A stretch of 64,000 bases of DNA from Coenobita brevimanus (GCA_032717465.1 CM064632.1:22576385-22640384); one strand, 5' to 3'; numbered from the stretch's first letter, positions 46,990 to 58,890 are shown. The notes: generated from the sequence alone by a model not told the origin. Numbers and translations are program-made.

Positions 46990-47450
46990 TACTCGGTTAG
47001 GGCACATTCCTCTTTCTCCTTATCGTTCGTCAATGTCATTATCATCATTTTCATCTTCGTCATTATAATTATCAGTTATCATCGTCGTTATCATCTTCGT
47101 TCCAGTACCGTTAATAAACTGTTGTCACTTGTTTACCTGGCTACTTTGTCCTCCCATTATCGTTCGTCATCATCATCATCATCGTCACTATCATCTTCAG
47201 CATCTTTAATAATTTTTGTCCCCCGGTTAGCTAGGGCACGTTTCTCTTTCCCATGATCGTTCTTCGTGGTCGTCATCACCGTCGTCATCGTCATACACTC
47301 ACACTTTTCCCTTCTAAGGGACGCTTCTCTTTCACATTACTGTTCGTCACTGTCATCATCATCGCCATCATCATCGTCATCACCATCATTACCTTACCGT
47401 CATCATTATCATCATCATCTACATCAATATCCTTATATATACTCTTAAAA
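46990..47450. repeat. Degenerate ATC/GTC repeat field
   Basis: Blocks of atcatc/gtcatc words alternate with a three-times repeated segment (tcggttagggcacattcctctttc, ccggttagctagggcacgtttctc, aagggacgcttctc) spaced about 110-240 bp. Confidence 0.75.
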
Positions 47451-47580
47451 ATAAAGTAAGTGTAAACGCATACGATAGGATAATTGGGATAATTTTCATA
47501 TACCCCATCCACCGTTTCAAAATACAGTGAAGCCAACATATCGGGCAACTACTTGTCTTTTAACTCAATCTTCTATTAAA

Positions 47581-47915
47581 GGGAGGCCGTGGTCGAGTTG
47601 GTAGAAAGGTGGTCTACATTTCCAATGGACGAGGGTTCTAATCCCGACTGAGGCAGAGAACAGCTTAATGGATATTAATTTCTTTAACGGAAACTGCTGA
47701 TCTACCAAAGACATGCCGTCATCTCGTAAAAACATTCCCACTAATATCAATACAATGGTCCTGTAAGAGACAGCACTAGCATGCAATCATTATGAACGGT
47801 GGGTGTTTGCGCCTACGTAGTGACATGTGTACCTGTATGTTATGTGGGAGGACTGGTGGGTCTCAGGGAGTGGTCTGTCAAGCCTATGCCCTGAGTCGGA
47901 CGTATAAAAAACAAA
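47581..47915 (+). mobile_element. tRNA-derived SINE, copy 3
   Basis: Head gggaggccgtggtcgagttg, B-box gggttctaatccc, body gatctaccaaagacatgcc and agcatgcaatcattatga, 3' end ctatgccctgagtcggac, then gtataaaaaacaaaaac. It spans the full length seen in copy 2 and is more diverged. No target duplication identified. Confidence 0.85.
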
Positions 47916-47924
47916 AACCCAGTT

Positions 47925-48085
47925 GAATAAAATCATCTGGTATCAGCAGGAAGAGAATGCACTTCCTCCCATGAGTGAGTTCTTAGTACCAGTATTAACA
48001 CCCGAGCTCTTCTGACTCACCCTCGGCTGAATAAAATCCTCTGATGCTAGCTGGAATAGAAGACTCGAGTTGTCTTGACCACGAG
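47925..48085. repeat. Dispersed family C, tandem pair
   Basis: gaataaaatcatctggtatc and gaataaaatcctctgatgct about 105 bp apart, each followed by a ccatgag/ccacgag word. Confidence 0.6.
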
Positions 48086-48151
48086 AAGGTTAATACTGGA
48101 ACAGGGGGCTACAGATTCCCCAGTGAAGGATGGGGTAGTTGTAATATATTC

Positions 48152-48360
48152 GTTTTACTCTACTTGGCCCGAAACTGTCATCTTTCCATTTTAAATGCTG
48201 AGTTTGGCAACATATTATCACTAAAAAAATAATATGCTAGTCATGAAGAAGTGCTATGAAAAGGATACTGTACAGCTGCAGTATTGTCTTTTTCTGCCAC
48301 TGAGCTTCGTGATACAGGCTATAAAATGAAGAAAACATGGGCTAAGTTAATGTGACTGAA
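48152..48360 (+). mobile_element. MITE family B, copy 4
   Basis: Starts gttttactctacttggccc and ends gggctaagttaatgtgac; interior atgaagaagtgctatgaaa, gtattgtctttttctgcc, ataaaatgaagaaaac. About 209 bp. Confidence 0.82.
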
Positions 48361-48536
48361 CTACAGTCTTAGGCGCCTGTGCTCATTCTCGGATGAAGCA
48401 AATCTTTACTTGAGGATGAATATCTCCCATTATCATTTCCCCAACGGCCTCTTCCTCTCCTCTCAGAACATCTCATTATAGTCATTATCCCCACTTGAGT
48501 TGAACTAAATCGCCTCGCAGCACAAAAATAAACAAA

Positions 48537-48567
<31 letters not shown>

Positions 48568-49119
48568 CGTCCTTGAGCTTCAGAGGAACAATACGTGAAC
48601 TACTGAGGCGTGTTTAGCTAAGATTATGAGTGCCATTCATCTCAGTTGATGGCCGACTGCTGTCACACTGAAGGGTAAATTTGACTAGTAACCAAGGGGG
48701 CTCATTCCTACCTAATAATAAAGGCTCACTCACGAGTTTAAAGAAAAGATGGGACTTGACTGTATTAGTGTTGTGAGAGGACGGAAGATGACAAATGGGT
48801 GCAGAAAGTGAGATGTGTGAATGTCGTGGGTAGGGGTGCGAGAGGCTGACCGTAAAAGACCTGGTACGAGTTCATAGGTGTGACCTCAGGGATAAGGGAC
48901 TAAATATTAATGCTGCCAGGGATCGAGCAGCATGGGGACTCGCCATTAGGTGACCGGCCTGAGGCATGCAAATACGTTGGAGCCTTTATAAACGAAGCGA
49001 AACGAAACAATCTAATTTTACGCAAACAAGATCTAGTATTCAGGCTGTGGAAATGACTCAGTTCCATCAGATAAAAACAAACCGGTTATTGGTGAATCAA
49101 ATATACTTCAAGTCAATAT
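48361..49119. other. No gene; (AAAT)n
   Basis: An aaat/aaac run at about 48528-48567. Otherwise unassigned. Confidence 0.45.
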
Positions 49120-49460
49120 CTTAACTTTACCAATCCGGTGAGGGACTTTATAATTTACTCTTGCTACCTTCAGATGACTTAATTCGACTTACGGCAAACC
49201 TCCAGTCATGAAGGGGAATATGAGGCTGTGTCAGACATTTCGGAATAAGCTCGTCTGTTGGCAAGAGTGGGATTATAAAATGCATTATCAGAGTGAAGGG
49301 GTTAAGTGAAAAACTAGATTACGATGATGATGAATAGTAGTAGCAGGTGGAGAGAGAGAGAGAGAGAGAGAGAGTCACTGACGGGTTTTTCATTAACTAT
49401 TCTTGCTTCCGACAATTTTATTCAGCACAGGACAAACTTTTCACACTGGAGGGGTTGACA
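49120..49460. repeat. Family C fragments around (GA)n
   Basis: Words ccaatccggtgaggg, cttgctaccttcagatgact and acaattttattcagcacag flank a GA run at 49349-49374. The last word also occurs at 2256. Confidence 0.5.
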
Positions 49461-49599
49461 GAAACTTCAAAACCCGTCTTCGCTAATATGAGGCCGTAAA
49501 TTGGGAAAGAAAAATAAAGTGAAAATAGATAATCGATCCACGGGAATAAGAGTGGAACAGGATTGGGATTAAGGTAGTTGTAGTCCTTGGTTAATCTGA

Positions 49600-49655
49600 A
49601 ACGTGAGCCCAGTGGACTGCAGGCTGAAGCTGCCCCTTTCGGCAGTCCACCACCC

Positions 49656-49692
<37 letters not shown>
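49600..49692. repeat. Dispersed family F, copy 3, then (CT)n
   Basis: cgtgagcccagtggactgca and cggcagtccaccacccttc match 35286-35345; a CT run follows at 49660-49692. Confidence 0.6.
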
Positions 49693-49695
<3 letters not shown>

Positions 49696-49805
49696 TGTAT
49701 AATTGGGCAATTCCACCTCCCAGTCATATCGCTGCCACCACGTAAAGGCGTCCCACTGCAGCACCTGGGATTACGTTAAATAGCGATAATAGGTTAAAAA
49801 AAAAC

Positions 49806-50352
49806 AAGAAGCGGTGCCAATACACAGCAAACCCGTCCCCGGCAGTCATTTTCGTGCTGACATTAAAACACAACAGGATATCTGGTCAAAGATGTCACGT
49901 ATCAAATTTGAAGTAAATTGGATGAAAACTGACGAGTTTGGGCTCATTTGAAATTTTTGGCCCGACTCACCCGACTGACCCCTCAATCGCAAACTAGGGG
50001 GTGACCGCCCAGTGTAATGCGGCATGTTATAGGATGCAGATTTGAATGATACACCTTTAGGTTTTGGTTTCATGTCGATATGGAGAATTTCAAAGGAGTT
50101 ATGGAGAAAAAACGATTTTTTTTTTTTTTTTTTTTTTTTACATTTTTTGGGCCTACAGCCTGGACCTTGGCCCAGTTTGGCCCACAATATAATCAACCGA
50201 TCAGAAGGTCGTAGCCCATCATCCCTGTAATTTTAGTCAAAATCGCACCAGTAGTTTCCACATAAAGTTGTTAACAGACACAGATAAACAAACAGACAAA
50301 CCGAGTGAAAACAATACTCGTTCCCAAGCCCCTCTGGGGCGGGGATGGGTAA
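49806..50352 (+). mobile_element. Dispersed family D, copy 2
   Basis: Same order of words as 44106-44680, starting agcggtgccaatacacagca and ending cccctctggggcggggatgg. A 24-T run inside replaces a TTTA run in the other copy, suggesting slippage at a shared T-rich site. Confidence 0.8.
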
Positions 50353-50539
50353 AAAAAAATTACTAAATGAATTAATACGTGATCTGCTTAGGACGGATAC
50401 AGGGCAAAGCACCGAATTCGGACAGGCGGGATCAGTCCGAATACGTTATTGGTATCCCCTGGGACCCCTGGGATGTAATGAGGCTCGCCAACAGGATCCC
50501 ATAAACTGTTTATGAAGGCCATTATTGGCATCATGACTG

Positions 50540-51680
50540 TTGACGCAGAGGGTGAGGTGGACTGGTGAGGGTGGTGGTGAGGAAATGGAGGGATGGGAGG
50601 TTACCTGATGAGAAACGAGGGAAACTGTGAGGTGACATGACGATCACTGGAGTGTTGAGGGATGGAATATGCTAGAGTAGGAACGGGAGGTGCATTGTGA
50701 CGATCGGGATGGAGGTAGGATGGAGAGGAGGTGAGCTGGTGAGAGGGGGGGGGGAGGTGAGCTGATGAAATGGAAGGTGGTGAGCCGATTAGAAGGAGGG
50801 AGGTGAACTGGTTGGAGGGAGGGAGGGAAGCTGGTGAGAGAGTTGGGGGGAGCTGGTGAAAGAGAGGGAGGTGAGCTAGTGAGAGGGAGGGAGGGAGATG
50901 AGCTGATGAGAGGGAGGAAGGTGAGGTGGGAAAGAGGAGGCGAGCTGGTGTGAGGGAGGGAGGTGAGTGGTGAGAGGGAGAGAGGTTGAACTGGTGAGAG
51001 GGAGGAAGGAGAGCTGGTGAGAGGGAAGGAGGGAGGTGAGCTAGTGCGGAGGATGAAGGGAGGTGAGATAGTGAGAGGGAGGGAGGGAGGTGACCTAGTG
51101 AGAGGTATGGAGGGAGGTGAGCTGGTCAGAAGGAGGGAGGGAGGTGGTGATAGATGAGAGATGAGATACAGACGTGCTTGTCGACGGGATCCGATAATAA
51201 TCTGCTGAAGAGGATTGCTGTAAGTAGGGTGAATGCTAATGGAGTAAGGCCAGTGAGGCAGAAGGTAAAAAGTGAGGAAGGTCGGGGAATGGAGGGAGTG
51301 GAGTCAAGTGGTGAAGGAAGGAAGTGAAGTAGTGAGGAAGTGATATGGTGAGGGAAATAAATTGGTTAGGGAGGGAAGAGGTGAGGGGGGAGAGGGAAGA
51401 GGTGGGGGAGGAAAGTGAGTAATGGTGAGGAAGGGAAGTGCCGAGGGAAGTGGTGAGGGACTGAAGTGGAGGGAGGGAAGGCAAATGGTGAGGGAGGGAA
51501 CTTAGGTGGTTAGGAAGGGAAGTGAAGCTGTGAAGGAAGGAAGAGATGAGGGAGGGAAGTAATTATGTGAGGGAGGGAAGTGATGTGCTGAGGGGGAGAA
51601 GAGGTGGAGATGTGTGAAGTTGTGAGGGAGGGAAGAGAGGAGAGAGAAATGGTGAGGAAGTGGAAGGAGGTGACTGCTGA
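50540..51680. repeat. GA-rich minisatellite, about 20-30 bp units
   Basis: Units around ggtgagctggtgagagggag repeat irregularly to about 51150; a related gggagggaagtggtgagg array runs from 51240 to 51680. A tacagacgtgcttgtcgac / tacagaggcgtttgttgac segment occurs after each array (51170 and 51690), so the whole roughly 500-bp block may be duplicated. Confidence 0.8.
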
Positions 51681-51809
51681 GGGCAGGGATACAGAGGCGT
51701 TTGTTGACAAGCTCCGATAATCCGGCTGGGGATTCACTGATTGCAGGATGAATGTTAAGAAGGGCGGTGCGGCGAAGGCTGAAGTGAAGTGCAGAGGGTA
51801 CAGTGATAA

Positions 51810-52230
51810 CAGGCAATTCCGTATCATCAGCTTCATGAGTAGGGACCCGAGGCTAGGCTATGGCAGTCCAGCACATTGATGGCCAGCACACTTCCCCTGA
51901 TGGCATTACGTAATCTAAACACTTCCATTCATCTTTTGGGATCAACCGACTGGGGTGTTCCAACCATCAGACCATCAGTGAAGATGATGGGATTACGAGA
52001 TGATCAGAGAAGACATGACTGAGATCAGATGACGTGACAATATGACTGAGATGAGGAGACGAGTCAAGTGAAGAAGCGGACACAAAACTGAGTGACAGGA
52101 ACCGACATTACGAGCTCCTACAGCTTCCTCATGCCTCGCTACATCTGGATAGTTCAAACCCCTGAACCTCCTAAAGTGTTAAATGACTGTAATGGAAGGA
52201 AATAACAAAGAAAAAACAAGGAAAGACAAA
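51810..52230. other. No gene seen
   Basis: Unassigned sequence rich in gatgacgagat-like words near 51980-52060. Confidence 0.45.
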
Positions 52231-52242
52231 CTAAGAAACACT

Positions 52243-52298
52243 AATATATATATCTATATCTATATATCTATATCTATATCTATCTATCTATCTATCTA

Positions 52299-52335
<37 letters not shown>
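52243..52335. repeat. (CTAT)n/(AT)n microsatellite
   Basis: tatatctatatc and ctat units grade into an AT run. Confidence 0.95.
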
Positions 52336-52338
<3 letters not shown>

Positions 52339-52640
52339 CCATGGAAAAAAAAAAAAGGAAAATGGAACAAAAATGGAAGAGGAAAAGCTGAGAATAAAAT
52401 AGCAATAAAGATTAAAAAAAAAAGTAAGCAACACCCACAAAAAAGAAAAGGAGCAAGGTTAGCAAAACAAAAAGGAAAACTGCGCAAAAAATGAAAGCAA
52501 AAACAAAAAAAAAAGAAACGACAACCTAACAAGAAACAGACAAACAAAGGCAAAGAAACACTGAGGAGAGCAAAACAACAGAAAGGAAATATTTGTTAAA
52601 AAAAAGACAAAAATAAAATTACAGGAAAAAAAAAATGATG
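52336..52640. repeat. A-rich low-complexity DNA
   Basis: aaaaa-rich, nearly pyrimidine-free sequence. The open frames it creates are Lys/Asn or Phe low complexity. Confidence 0.75.
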
Positions 52641-52739
52641 GAAAAAGTGTAGGAAAAAAGTGTGTAGTGGTGGGCGAGAGGGATTACTGAGGATTAGTGA
52701 AAGTCTGTGTCAGAAGTCACGGGCGCTCTGCTTTCGTCG

Positions 52740-53650
52740 ACACTGGTGGTGATGGTGCAAGGACTATCACCACCACTAGCACCATCACTAGCACCAGCAG
52801 CCACTAGCACCATCACTATCATCATCAGCCACTAGCACCATCATTATCACCATCAATCACTGGCAAAATCACCATTATCATCAACCATCAGCACCATCAT
52901 TATCACCATCAGCCAATAGCATCATCGCGATCAAACACCACCAACCACTAGCACCATCATTATCACCATCAGCCACTAGCATCATCACTCTCACCATCAG
53001 CCACTTGCACCATCACTCACCATATGCCACTAGCACCATCACTATCAAAATCTGCCACTTGCACCAACATTATCACCATCAGCACTAGAGTCATCACTAT
53101 CACCATCAGCCACCAGCACCATCACTATCACCATCAGCACTCGCATCATCACTATTACCATAACTATCACTATCATCATCAGCCACCAGCACCATCACTA
53201 TCACTATTAGCACTAGCACCATCATTATCACCACCAGGCATTATCACCATCACTATCAGCATCAGCCATTATCACCATCATTATCATCATCAGCCACCAG
53301 CACCATCACTATCACTGTTGCACTAGCACATCATTATCACCACCAGGCACTATCACCATCAGCCACTATCACCATCACTATAATCACCAGCCACCAGCAC
53401 CATCACTATCACTATTAGCACTAGCACCATCATAATCACCATCAGCCACTATCACCATCACTATCACCATCAGCCGCTAGCACCATCAGCCACTATCACC
53501 ATCAGCCACTATCACCATCAGCCACTAACACCATCACTATCACCATCAGCCACTAACACCATCACTATCACCATCAGCCACTAGCACCATCACTATCACC
53601 ATCAGCCACTTGCACCATCACTATCACCATCAGCCATTATCACCATTTAT
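52740..53650. repeat. 28-bp minisatellite of CAC/ATC words
   Basis: The unit is atcactatcaccatcagc followed by cactagcacc. At 53521, 53549 and 53577 the spacing is exactly 28 bp; earlier copies are shuffled and partial. Confidence 0.88.
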
Positions 53651-53900
53651 CAAAGCATAAAGATCAAAGACCAACAAAACCACCAATAGCACCATTACTA
53701 GCACCAGTAGTCACTAGCAGTTATTAACACCTATCATCATCTCGCCATCACCATACCATCATCACTATCACTACAATCACCAACATCAACTAAACTGCAC
53801 TATCATCTATTACAACCAGCAGTTAGTAACACCTATACCACCACTGTCGGCAACAGTAACTATCACCATAACTTATCATCATCACTCTCACCGTACTGCC

Positions 53901-54095
53901 TTTAACATGACCCAAACTTTCATCCTACAGCAGCTTATTTCGCGTAGCTCATGGGCAGAAAAAGACGATACTGCTTATACATCCTTATCACAGCACTACT
54001 TCGTGACTAGCACCACCATCTAGTGGTAAACTACTGCTACAACTCGGCACTGAAGATGGAGAGGTGGTAATTTTAGGCCAAGTTAGAGTAAAAAG
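53901..54095 (-). mobile_element. MITE family B, copy 5
   Basis: Reverse orientation: acccaaactttcatcc, gcactacttcgtgact, gaagatggagaggtggtaat, and terminal taggccaagttagagtaaaa. It sits inside the CAC/ATC repeat field. Confidence 0.78.
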
Positions 54096-54370
54096 AATAT
54101 CGCACCAACAGCTACCATCACCATCAACACAAACACCACCTCTATCACCACTCTCACCATCCGTGTCACAAGTCTCGGTCGCTGTGCTATCTTGGCAACT
54201 GGAATGGTGGCGGTGGTGATAGTTTGGTGCAAGGACTGTCATCACCACTGGTATTTTTTTTTTATTAACTTAGCAAAAATCTGCCATCTCTCCTTGACTG
54301 ATGAGTTGCAGCAATGGATTACCGGCAGCACTAGAATATGACAGTCACGAAGAAGTGCTATGGTTTAGGA

Positions 54371-54825
54371 CAATGTTCTCAAACTGGGAGCAATGGCCCT
54401 CAAAGGGGTCACGGCAGGATTTTAGGGGGGCTATGGCGGGCTAGTGTATGTAGTAAATCAGAGTGTCTGTGAAATCACACTTAGAGTCCTCTTGCCAGTT
54501 TCCACGACATATTTATGTGAATCTGGTTTCTCCACCCTTCTACATATAAAAAGTAAAAGTCGAAACCGGTTGGATATGGATCTATATATGAGATGTGCAA
54601 TATCAGTGCCTCAACCTCGAATCAGTCGACTGACTGAAAACAAACCGTGCCATCCATCCCACTGACATAACAACATATAATTGTAAGCATTTAATAAATG
54701 GATTGCAACATTTTTTTTTTTTCCATCATTATTTGTGAGGGCTTGAGAGAAAACTGAAGGGGGACGACGAGGACGTTAAGATCCCTACTGATGGGAAATG
54801 ATGTGAAAAAGTTTGAAAAACACTG
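54371..54825. mobile_element. hAT-type relic inserted in MITE B
   Basis: Ends are inverted: caatgttctcaaactgg at the left and, inverted from the right, cagtgtttttcaaact, the style typical of hAT elements. The flanking 8-mers gtttagga (54363-54370) and gttttgga (54826-54833) match at 7 of 8 positions, as expected for an 8-bp hAT target duplication. At 455 bp it retains only the transposase C-terminus, so it is an internally deleted or shrunken copy. Confidence 0.9.
54444..54665 (+). pseudogene. hAT transposase C-terminal fragment
   Basis: The 73-residue frame contains LPVSTTYLCESGFSTLLHIKS followed by a basic RNRLDM segment and PQPRISRL. This is the hAT C-terminal dimerisation region as found in ZBED/FAM200-type transposase-derived proteins, where the CE-x-FS motif is usual. 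BED finger and catalytic DDE parts are absent. No start context is meaningful; it is a remnant of a longer ORF. Confidence 0.82.
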
Positions 54826-54919
54826 GTTTTGGATGTAGAACCGTAGTTTTGTCTAATTTTTCATTCAGCTACGTAAACTGAAATCTAAGTTAAAGTGTGA
54901 GGAGCATTGCACTTTTTAT

Positions 54920-55560
54920 CATTAATAGCACCAGGAGTCACTATCACCACTATCACCATGGACGTCATCATCATTCCATCACCACTGAAATACCACTTGC
55001 ACCAGCCATCACTATCACCACCACCACTAGCACTATGGCTCACAAGTACAAGCACCAAATGTCTCTATCACCACCACTAGGACCTCGCACCATCACCATT
55101 AACTAGCACTTCACCATCACCATCACCGGCACCATTACTCCGTTGGCTTTGCACCAACCCTTTAACCATCACCACTACCACCATGCATATCACCATCACC
55201 ACTAGCACTGTCACGGTCACCATCTCTCGTACCAACAGTCACTACCTACTAACCCAGCAATATCGCTACCATCACTAGCACAATTAGTCACCCCTAACAT
55301 CACAACCATCATCATCATCATCATCACTATCATCATCACCCCCCTTACCATCATCATCACCCTTACCATCATCATCACCCTTACCATCATCACCGCCAAC
55401 ACTACCATCAGCAGCAGCACCACCACCAGCAACAGCAAGACCAGTCTTACCATCATGACAGCTATCATCATCAACATCATCATCATCATGATCATCATCA
55501 AGCACAATTATCCTCATCAGCAGTAGCATCACAGATCACTAGCAGCCGATAGTACAACCT
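54920..55560. repeat. Degenerate CAC/ATC repeat field
   Basis: Imperfect caccatcac/atcatc array. A local about 21-bp repeat, cttaccatcatcatcac, occurs three times at 55344-55395. Confidence 0.85.
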
Positions 55561-55619
55561 CCATTTCTGTCACTGTGACCATTTTTACCAGCCGCGATAA
55601 CGAAGTTAGTATTGTTTTC

Positions 55620-55623
<4 letters not shown>

Positions 55624-55701
<78 letters not shown>
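55624..55701. repeat. (GT)n microsatellite
   Basis: Pure GT run of about 39 units. Confidence 0.98.
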
Positions 55702-55704
<3 letters not shown>

Positions 55705-55734
55705 GCACGATAACTTCGCAACCGTTCAAGATAT

Positions 55735-55900
55735 CATCTAAAAATTTTACAAGTGTGTAGTAGGGCTGAAAATCTCGGACGAGTTCGAAATTGGTGAAAG
55801 TAGGTCAAGGTCAAGGTCATATTCCGAGCCGCGCTAGATTTGTATCGGCTTACGGTTGGTGTGAATCCCCCCCTGGGGAGCCTCTAGTTATCACTGTCAC
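55735..55900. other. Unassigned, possible repeat fragment
   Basis: Contains gtaggtcaaggtcaaggtca and a C run (gaatcccccccctgg-like). The aggtcaaggtca motif is a common component of invertebrate dispersed repeats; no second copy is in the window. Confidence 0.3.
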
Positions 55901-56129
55901 TATCAACATTCAGCACTATCAGTTATTATCAGAAGCATGAATCACCACAATCTCTATCATTATAAATCACTATTATCACCTTCACCAGCAGTCAAGAGTA
56001 TTATCGCCATCACCATCTCTGTGACAACGGAACAGGTCTACCTACAGGAACTGAGGCGTGGTATTACGGCTGAGTCTGGATTGGCTAGGTAATAGTAACC
56101 TAATGTATTTATATTTCTTCCGGCTCATA

Positions 56130-56186
56130 AAATAATAATAATAATAATAATAGTAATAATAATTATCATTATTATTATTATAATTA

Positions 56187-56224
<38 letters not shown>

Positions 56225-56450
56225 TTATTATTATTATCTTCATCATCATCATCATCATCATCATATCAATCATCATCATCATCATCAATCATCCATCACC
56301 CAACATCAGCATCATCAATCATCCATCATCACCCAACATCAGCGTCATCAACAGTCATCATCACCATCATCATTATCATCAGTCATCATCGTCATCAATC
56401 ATCTTCAGTCATCATCAATCACCATCAGTCATCATCATCATCACACCAGT
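56130..56450. repeat. Compound (AAT)n (CTA)n (ATC)n repeat
   Basis: AAT at 56130-56160, CTA at 56188-56223, ATT to 56236, then atcatc with atcaatcatc words and a 26-bp direct repeat caatcatccatcacccaac near 56283-56345. Confidence 0.93.
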
Positions 56451-56938
56451 AATAAATACTTACAACATAAGTACGTTACGGCAGGAGAAGTCGCGACTTA
56501 CCTGAAAAAATAACATACGAGCAATTAGTAACAGGAGAATAATTTAAGTTTAGAAAATTACTAATACGATCAGTAAAGCAAAATGGTAACAGTAGCAATG
56601 ATAAAAGAGACATACATTTCATTCAATGATAAAATCTCGATCATTGTATGTATTTTCTTTTACACATAAAATTCCTACTCAAGTGACAAATTTCCAACCA
56701 CTAAAATATTTGACTGTCACTACTATTTGGCCTTCATCTGTGACCTTGATATTTATGTGATATACGCCAAATATTTCTCGAGCGATTCCAACCACTTCAC
56801 TCCAGTGACACTGTATCACCCAGGTTATCAGTGAACAATCTATTTCCAAGTTTGGAAGAATTTCTAACAACGAAAGGATTAATGAAGGCTGTATCTAATC
56901 ATCAACGTCGGAAAGTCTCTCGTGACCTCACTATAATA
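56451..56938. other. No gene; family C trace
   Basis: Unassigned except for a phrase near 56873 (gaaaggattaatgaaggctg) shared with 42562 and 43682. Confidence 0.45.
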
Positions 56939-56944
56939 ACAGTA

Positions 56945-57647
56945 TGCTGCATGTTTGATCACGAGCGTGTTCTACCTCACTCCCCTCTTCTACCCTTATA
57001 GTAAAGTCGTTCTTTCTGTTGTTCAAAGCAGGAGTGTCAACTCTTTGTCCCCTATGGCTTCATTTGCGCGTCCTTCTTACAAGTTGTATCAAGCTCTGCC
57101 GGCCCCTATATAATGAGCTCAGTCTCTGCATTAATTGCCACTTAGATCTACTCCTCATTTTGTTCACATCTCTCTCCTCCCCTGTACTGTTATTATTTTT
57201 GTGAGTGCTCTGGAAGTCTCCAACCATCTAGCGGCGGTGTAATTTGAGTGTAAGTGTTATTACATTTTTTCTTGTACTGTATAGCATAAGGTGTTAATTC
57301 GTAGGCCTAGTGAGGTTTTTGTGATACACGTGTTTTAGGTGTCAGCCGTTATTAATAATATTTTGTATCTGTAATATTATATCTTGCATTAACTGAGCAT
57401 TATCCGGTTTTCTCATTTTATCAGGGCTGACTTAGATAAATTTACTATTGCTAATTTCGTGTTAATAGAGCCTATTGCAGTTACCCATATATTTAACCTG
57501 TTTTTGCCATTACATTATCCTTATGAGTCCTGAATGTTTAGTTGTTAGTTTGAGCATTAAACTGTAACCTGTAATTTTACCCAACTCTTTTGTTTTGAAC
57601 CTGGAACTTTGCGGGACAGTAGTGATTTTAGTCTCTGTTCCGTAACA
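56945..57647 (+). repeat. 5' LTR of gypsy element 2
   Basis: Starts tgctgcatgtttgatcac, ends gttccgtaaca. Partner is 62478-63185 (708 bp); a 4-bp indel near agtaaagtcgtt/agtagagtaagtcgtt and scattered substitutions distinguish them. The sequence gtactgtatagcataaggtg is near the middle; I did not assign a promoter. Confidence 0.92.
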
Positions 57648-57650
57648 TAA

Positions 57651-57663
57651 ATTTGGCGACCTC
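57651..57663 (+). other. Primer-binding site of gypsy element 2
   Basis: atttggcgacctc follows three bases after the LTR end and is identical to the site in element 1. The complementary tRNA 3' end was not identified. Confidence 0.6.
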
Positions 57664-57728
57664 TTATCAGGATATTCAGGATATTATCATAAGGATATTG
57701 CTTGATATTTTGTGACTGTGATTTATTC

Positions 57729-58890
57729 ATGATGTCTACTATTACTACTCTTGATGAAGCCAAAGATTTTTTGTCAAATGTGCAGTGTGTGATGTAGAAA
57801 ACAGAACAAAGAATGAACTTAAGCTTGTTGCTCAACAATTGGGAATTGCTGTTCGCTCTCATCATTCTAAAGATCAAATTGTTGACATGATTAATGAAAG
57901 CTTGTTTAATGTAACTCCTCCAAATGAGCAAACGCAGATTGAACTAGCTAAGTTACAGCTAGCCTTGTAGGAGGCTCGTGCTAAGGAGGCTGAGTTTCAG
58001 GCAAGTGCTAAGGAGGCTGAGTTTCAGGCAAATGCTAAGGAGGCTGAGTTTCAGGCAAAAGCTAATGAGGCTGAGTTTCAGGCTCGTGCTAAGGAGGCTG
58101 AGGCACAAGTTGAAATTGCTAGGATTCAGGCAGACCATGAGTATCGCATGAAACAAAGTGGAACTGGATCATCTAGCTCTGATGATTTTGATGTGGCTAA
58201 AAATGTTAAACTTGTCCCTCCTTTTAATGAATCTGATTTAACAAAGTATTTTCAGTTGTTTGAGAGGGTAGCTACAGGTTTTAACTGGCCCAAAAAGTAT
58301 TGGCCAGTACTCCTTCAAACTGTTCTCACCGGTAAAGCTCAAGTAACTTATGCATCTTTGCCTCAGGATCAATCTGATAATTATGACGTAGTTAAGAGCT
58401 TGATTCTTAAGGCCTATGAGCTTGTTCCTGAAGCCTATAGAGTAAAATTTAGGACAACTTATGAGCAAGATAAGCAATCCCATGTTGAGTATGCAAAAAT
58501 CAAAGAAGACCTGTTAGAACAGTGGTTAAATTCTAAGAATGTAAATTCTGATTTTGATAAATTTAAGCAGATGATTTTGCTGGAGGACTTCAAAAGGTGT
58601 ATTAATAAAGATGTAAGCCTGTATCTTGATGAGAGAAGAATAGATAATTTGTCTCATGCTGCAGTTTTAGCTGATGAATATGTTCTCACTCACAAGAGAT
58701 ATTCTAAAGAAAAAAGGAAAGCTGAGAGTAAGTACGTTGCCTCTACTCAGAGTACAGGTAACAGGAAAGAGAATAAAGATGATGTTTCTTAGGAAGTAAA
58801 TACCAGCTTCACCTCTAGATTTCGGAAAAGTAAATGTACTTACTGTAGTAAGCTTGGTCATACTACGGAGAAATGTTTCAGGAGACAGCG
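57729..58890 (+). pseudogene. gag: Gypsy gag 2
   Basis: Starts at the Met codons at 57729/57732 (STITTLDEAKDFL). A frameshift near 57784 leads into NELKLVAQQLGIAV, matching the SAP-like N-terminus of gag 1. A TAG at 57968-57970 precedes a coiled coil built from five 27-bp repeats (EAEFQA words). The capsid part follows: LTKYFQLFERVATGFNWPKKYW, AYELVPEAYRVKFR, HVEYAKIKEDLLEQWL and MILLEDFKRC; the second half is SCAN-like. A TAG at 58790-58792 interrupts before a CX2CX4HX4C zinc knuckle at 58835-58876. The protein would package element RNA into particles. It corresponds along its length to gag 1 and is uninterrupted where gag 1 carries the piggyBac insertion. Confidence 0.88.
57971..58114 (+). 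repeat. 27-bp in-frame tandem repeat in gag 2
   Basis: Five copies of gctaaggaggctgagtttca plus a 7-bp tail start at about 57980, 58007, 58034, 58061 and 58088. Each encodes nine residues (AKEAEFQA plus one variable residue), extending an amphipathic, probably coiled-coil helix. Confidence 0.93.

Larger units (their letters stand above)
54263..54900 (+). mobile_element. MITE family B, copy 6, split by a hAT
   Basis: The left part (54263-54370) has tgccatctctccttgac and cacgaagaagtgctatgg. The right part (54834-54900) resumes with gtagaaccgtagttttgtc, tcagctac and aaatctaagttaaagtg. The interval is the hAT element. Confidence 0.82.
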
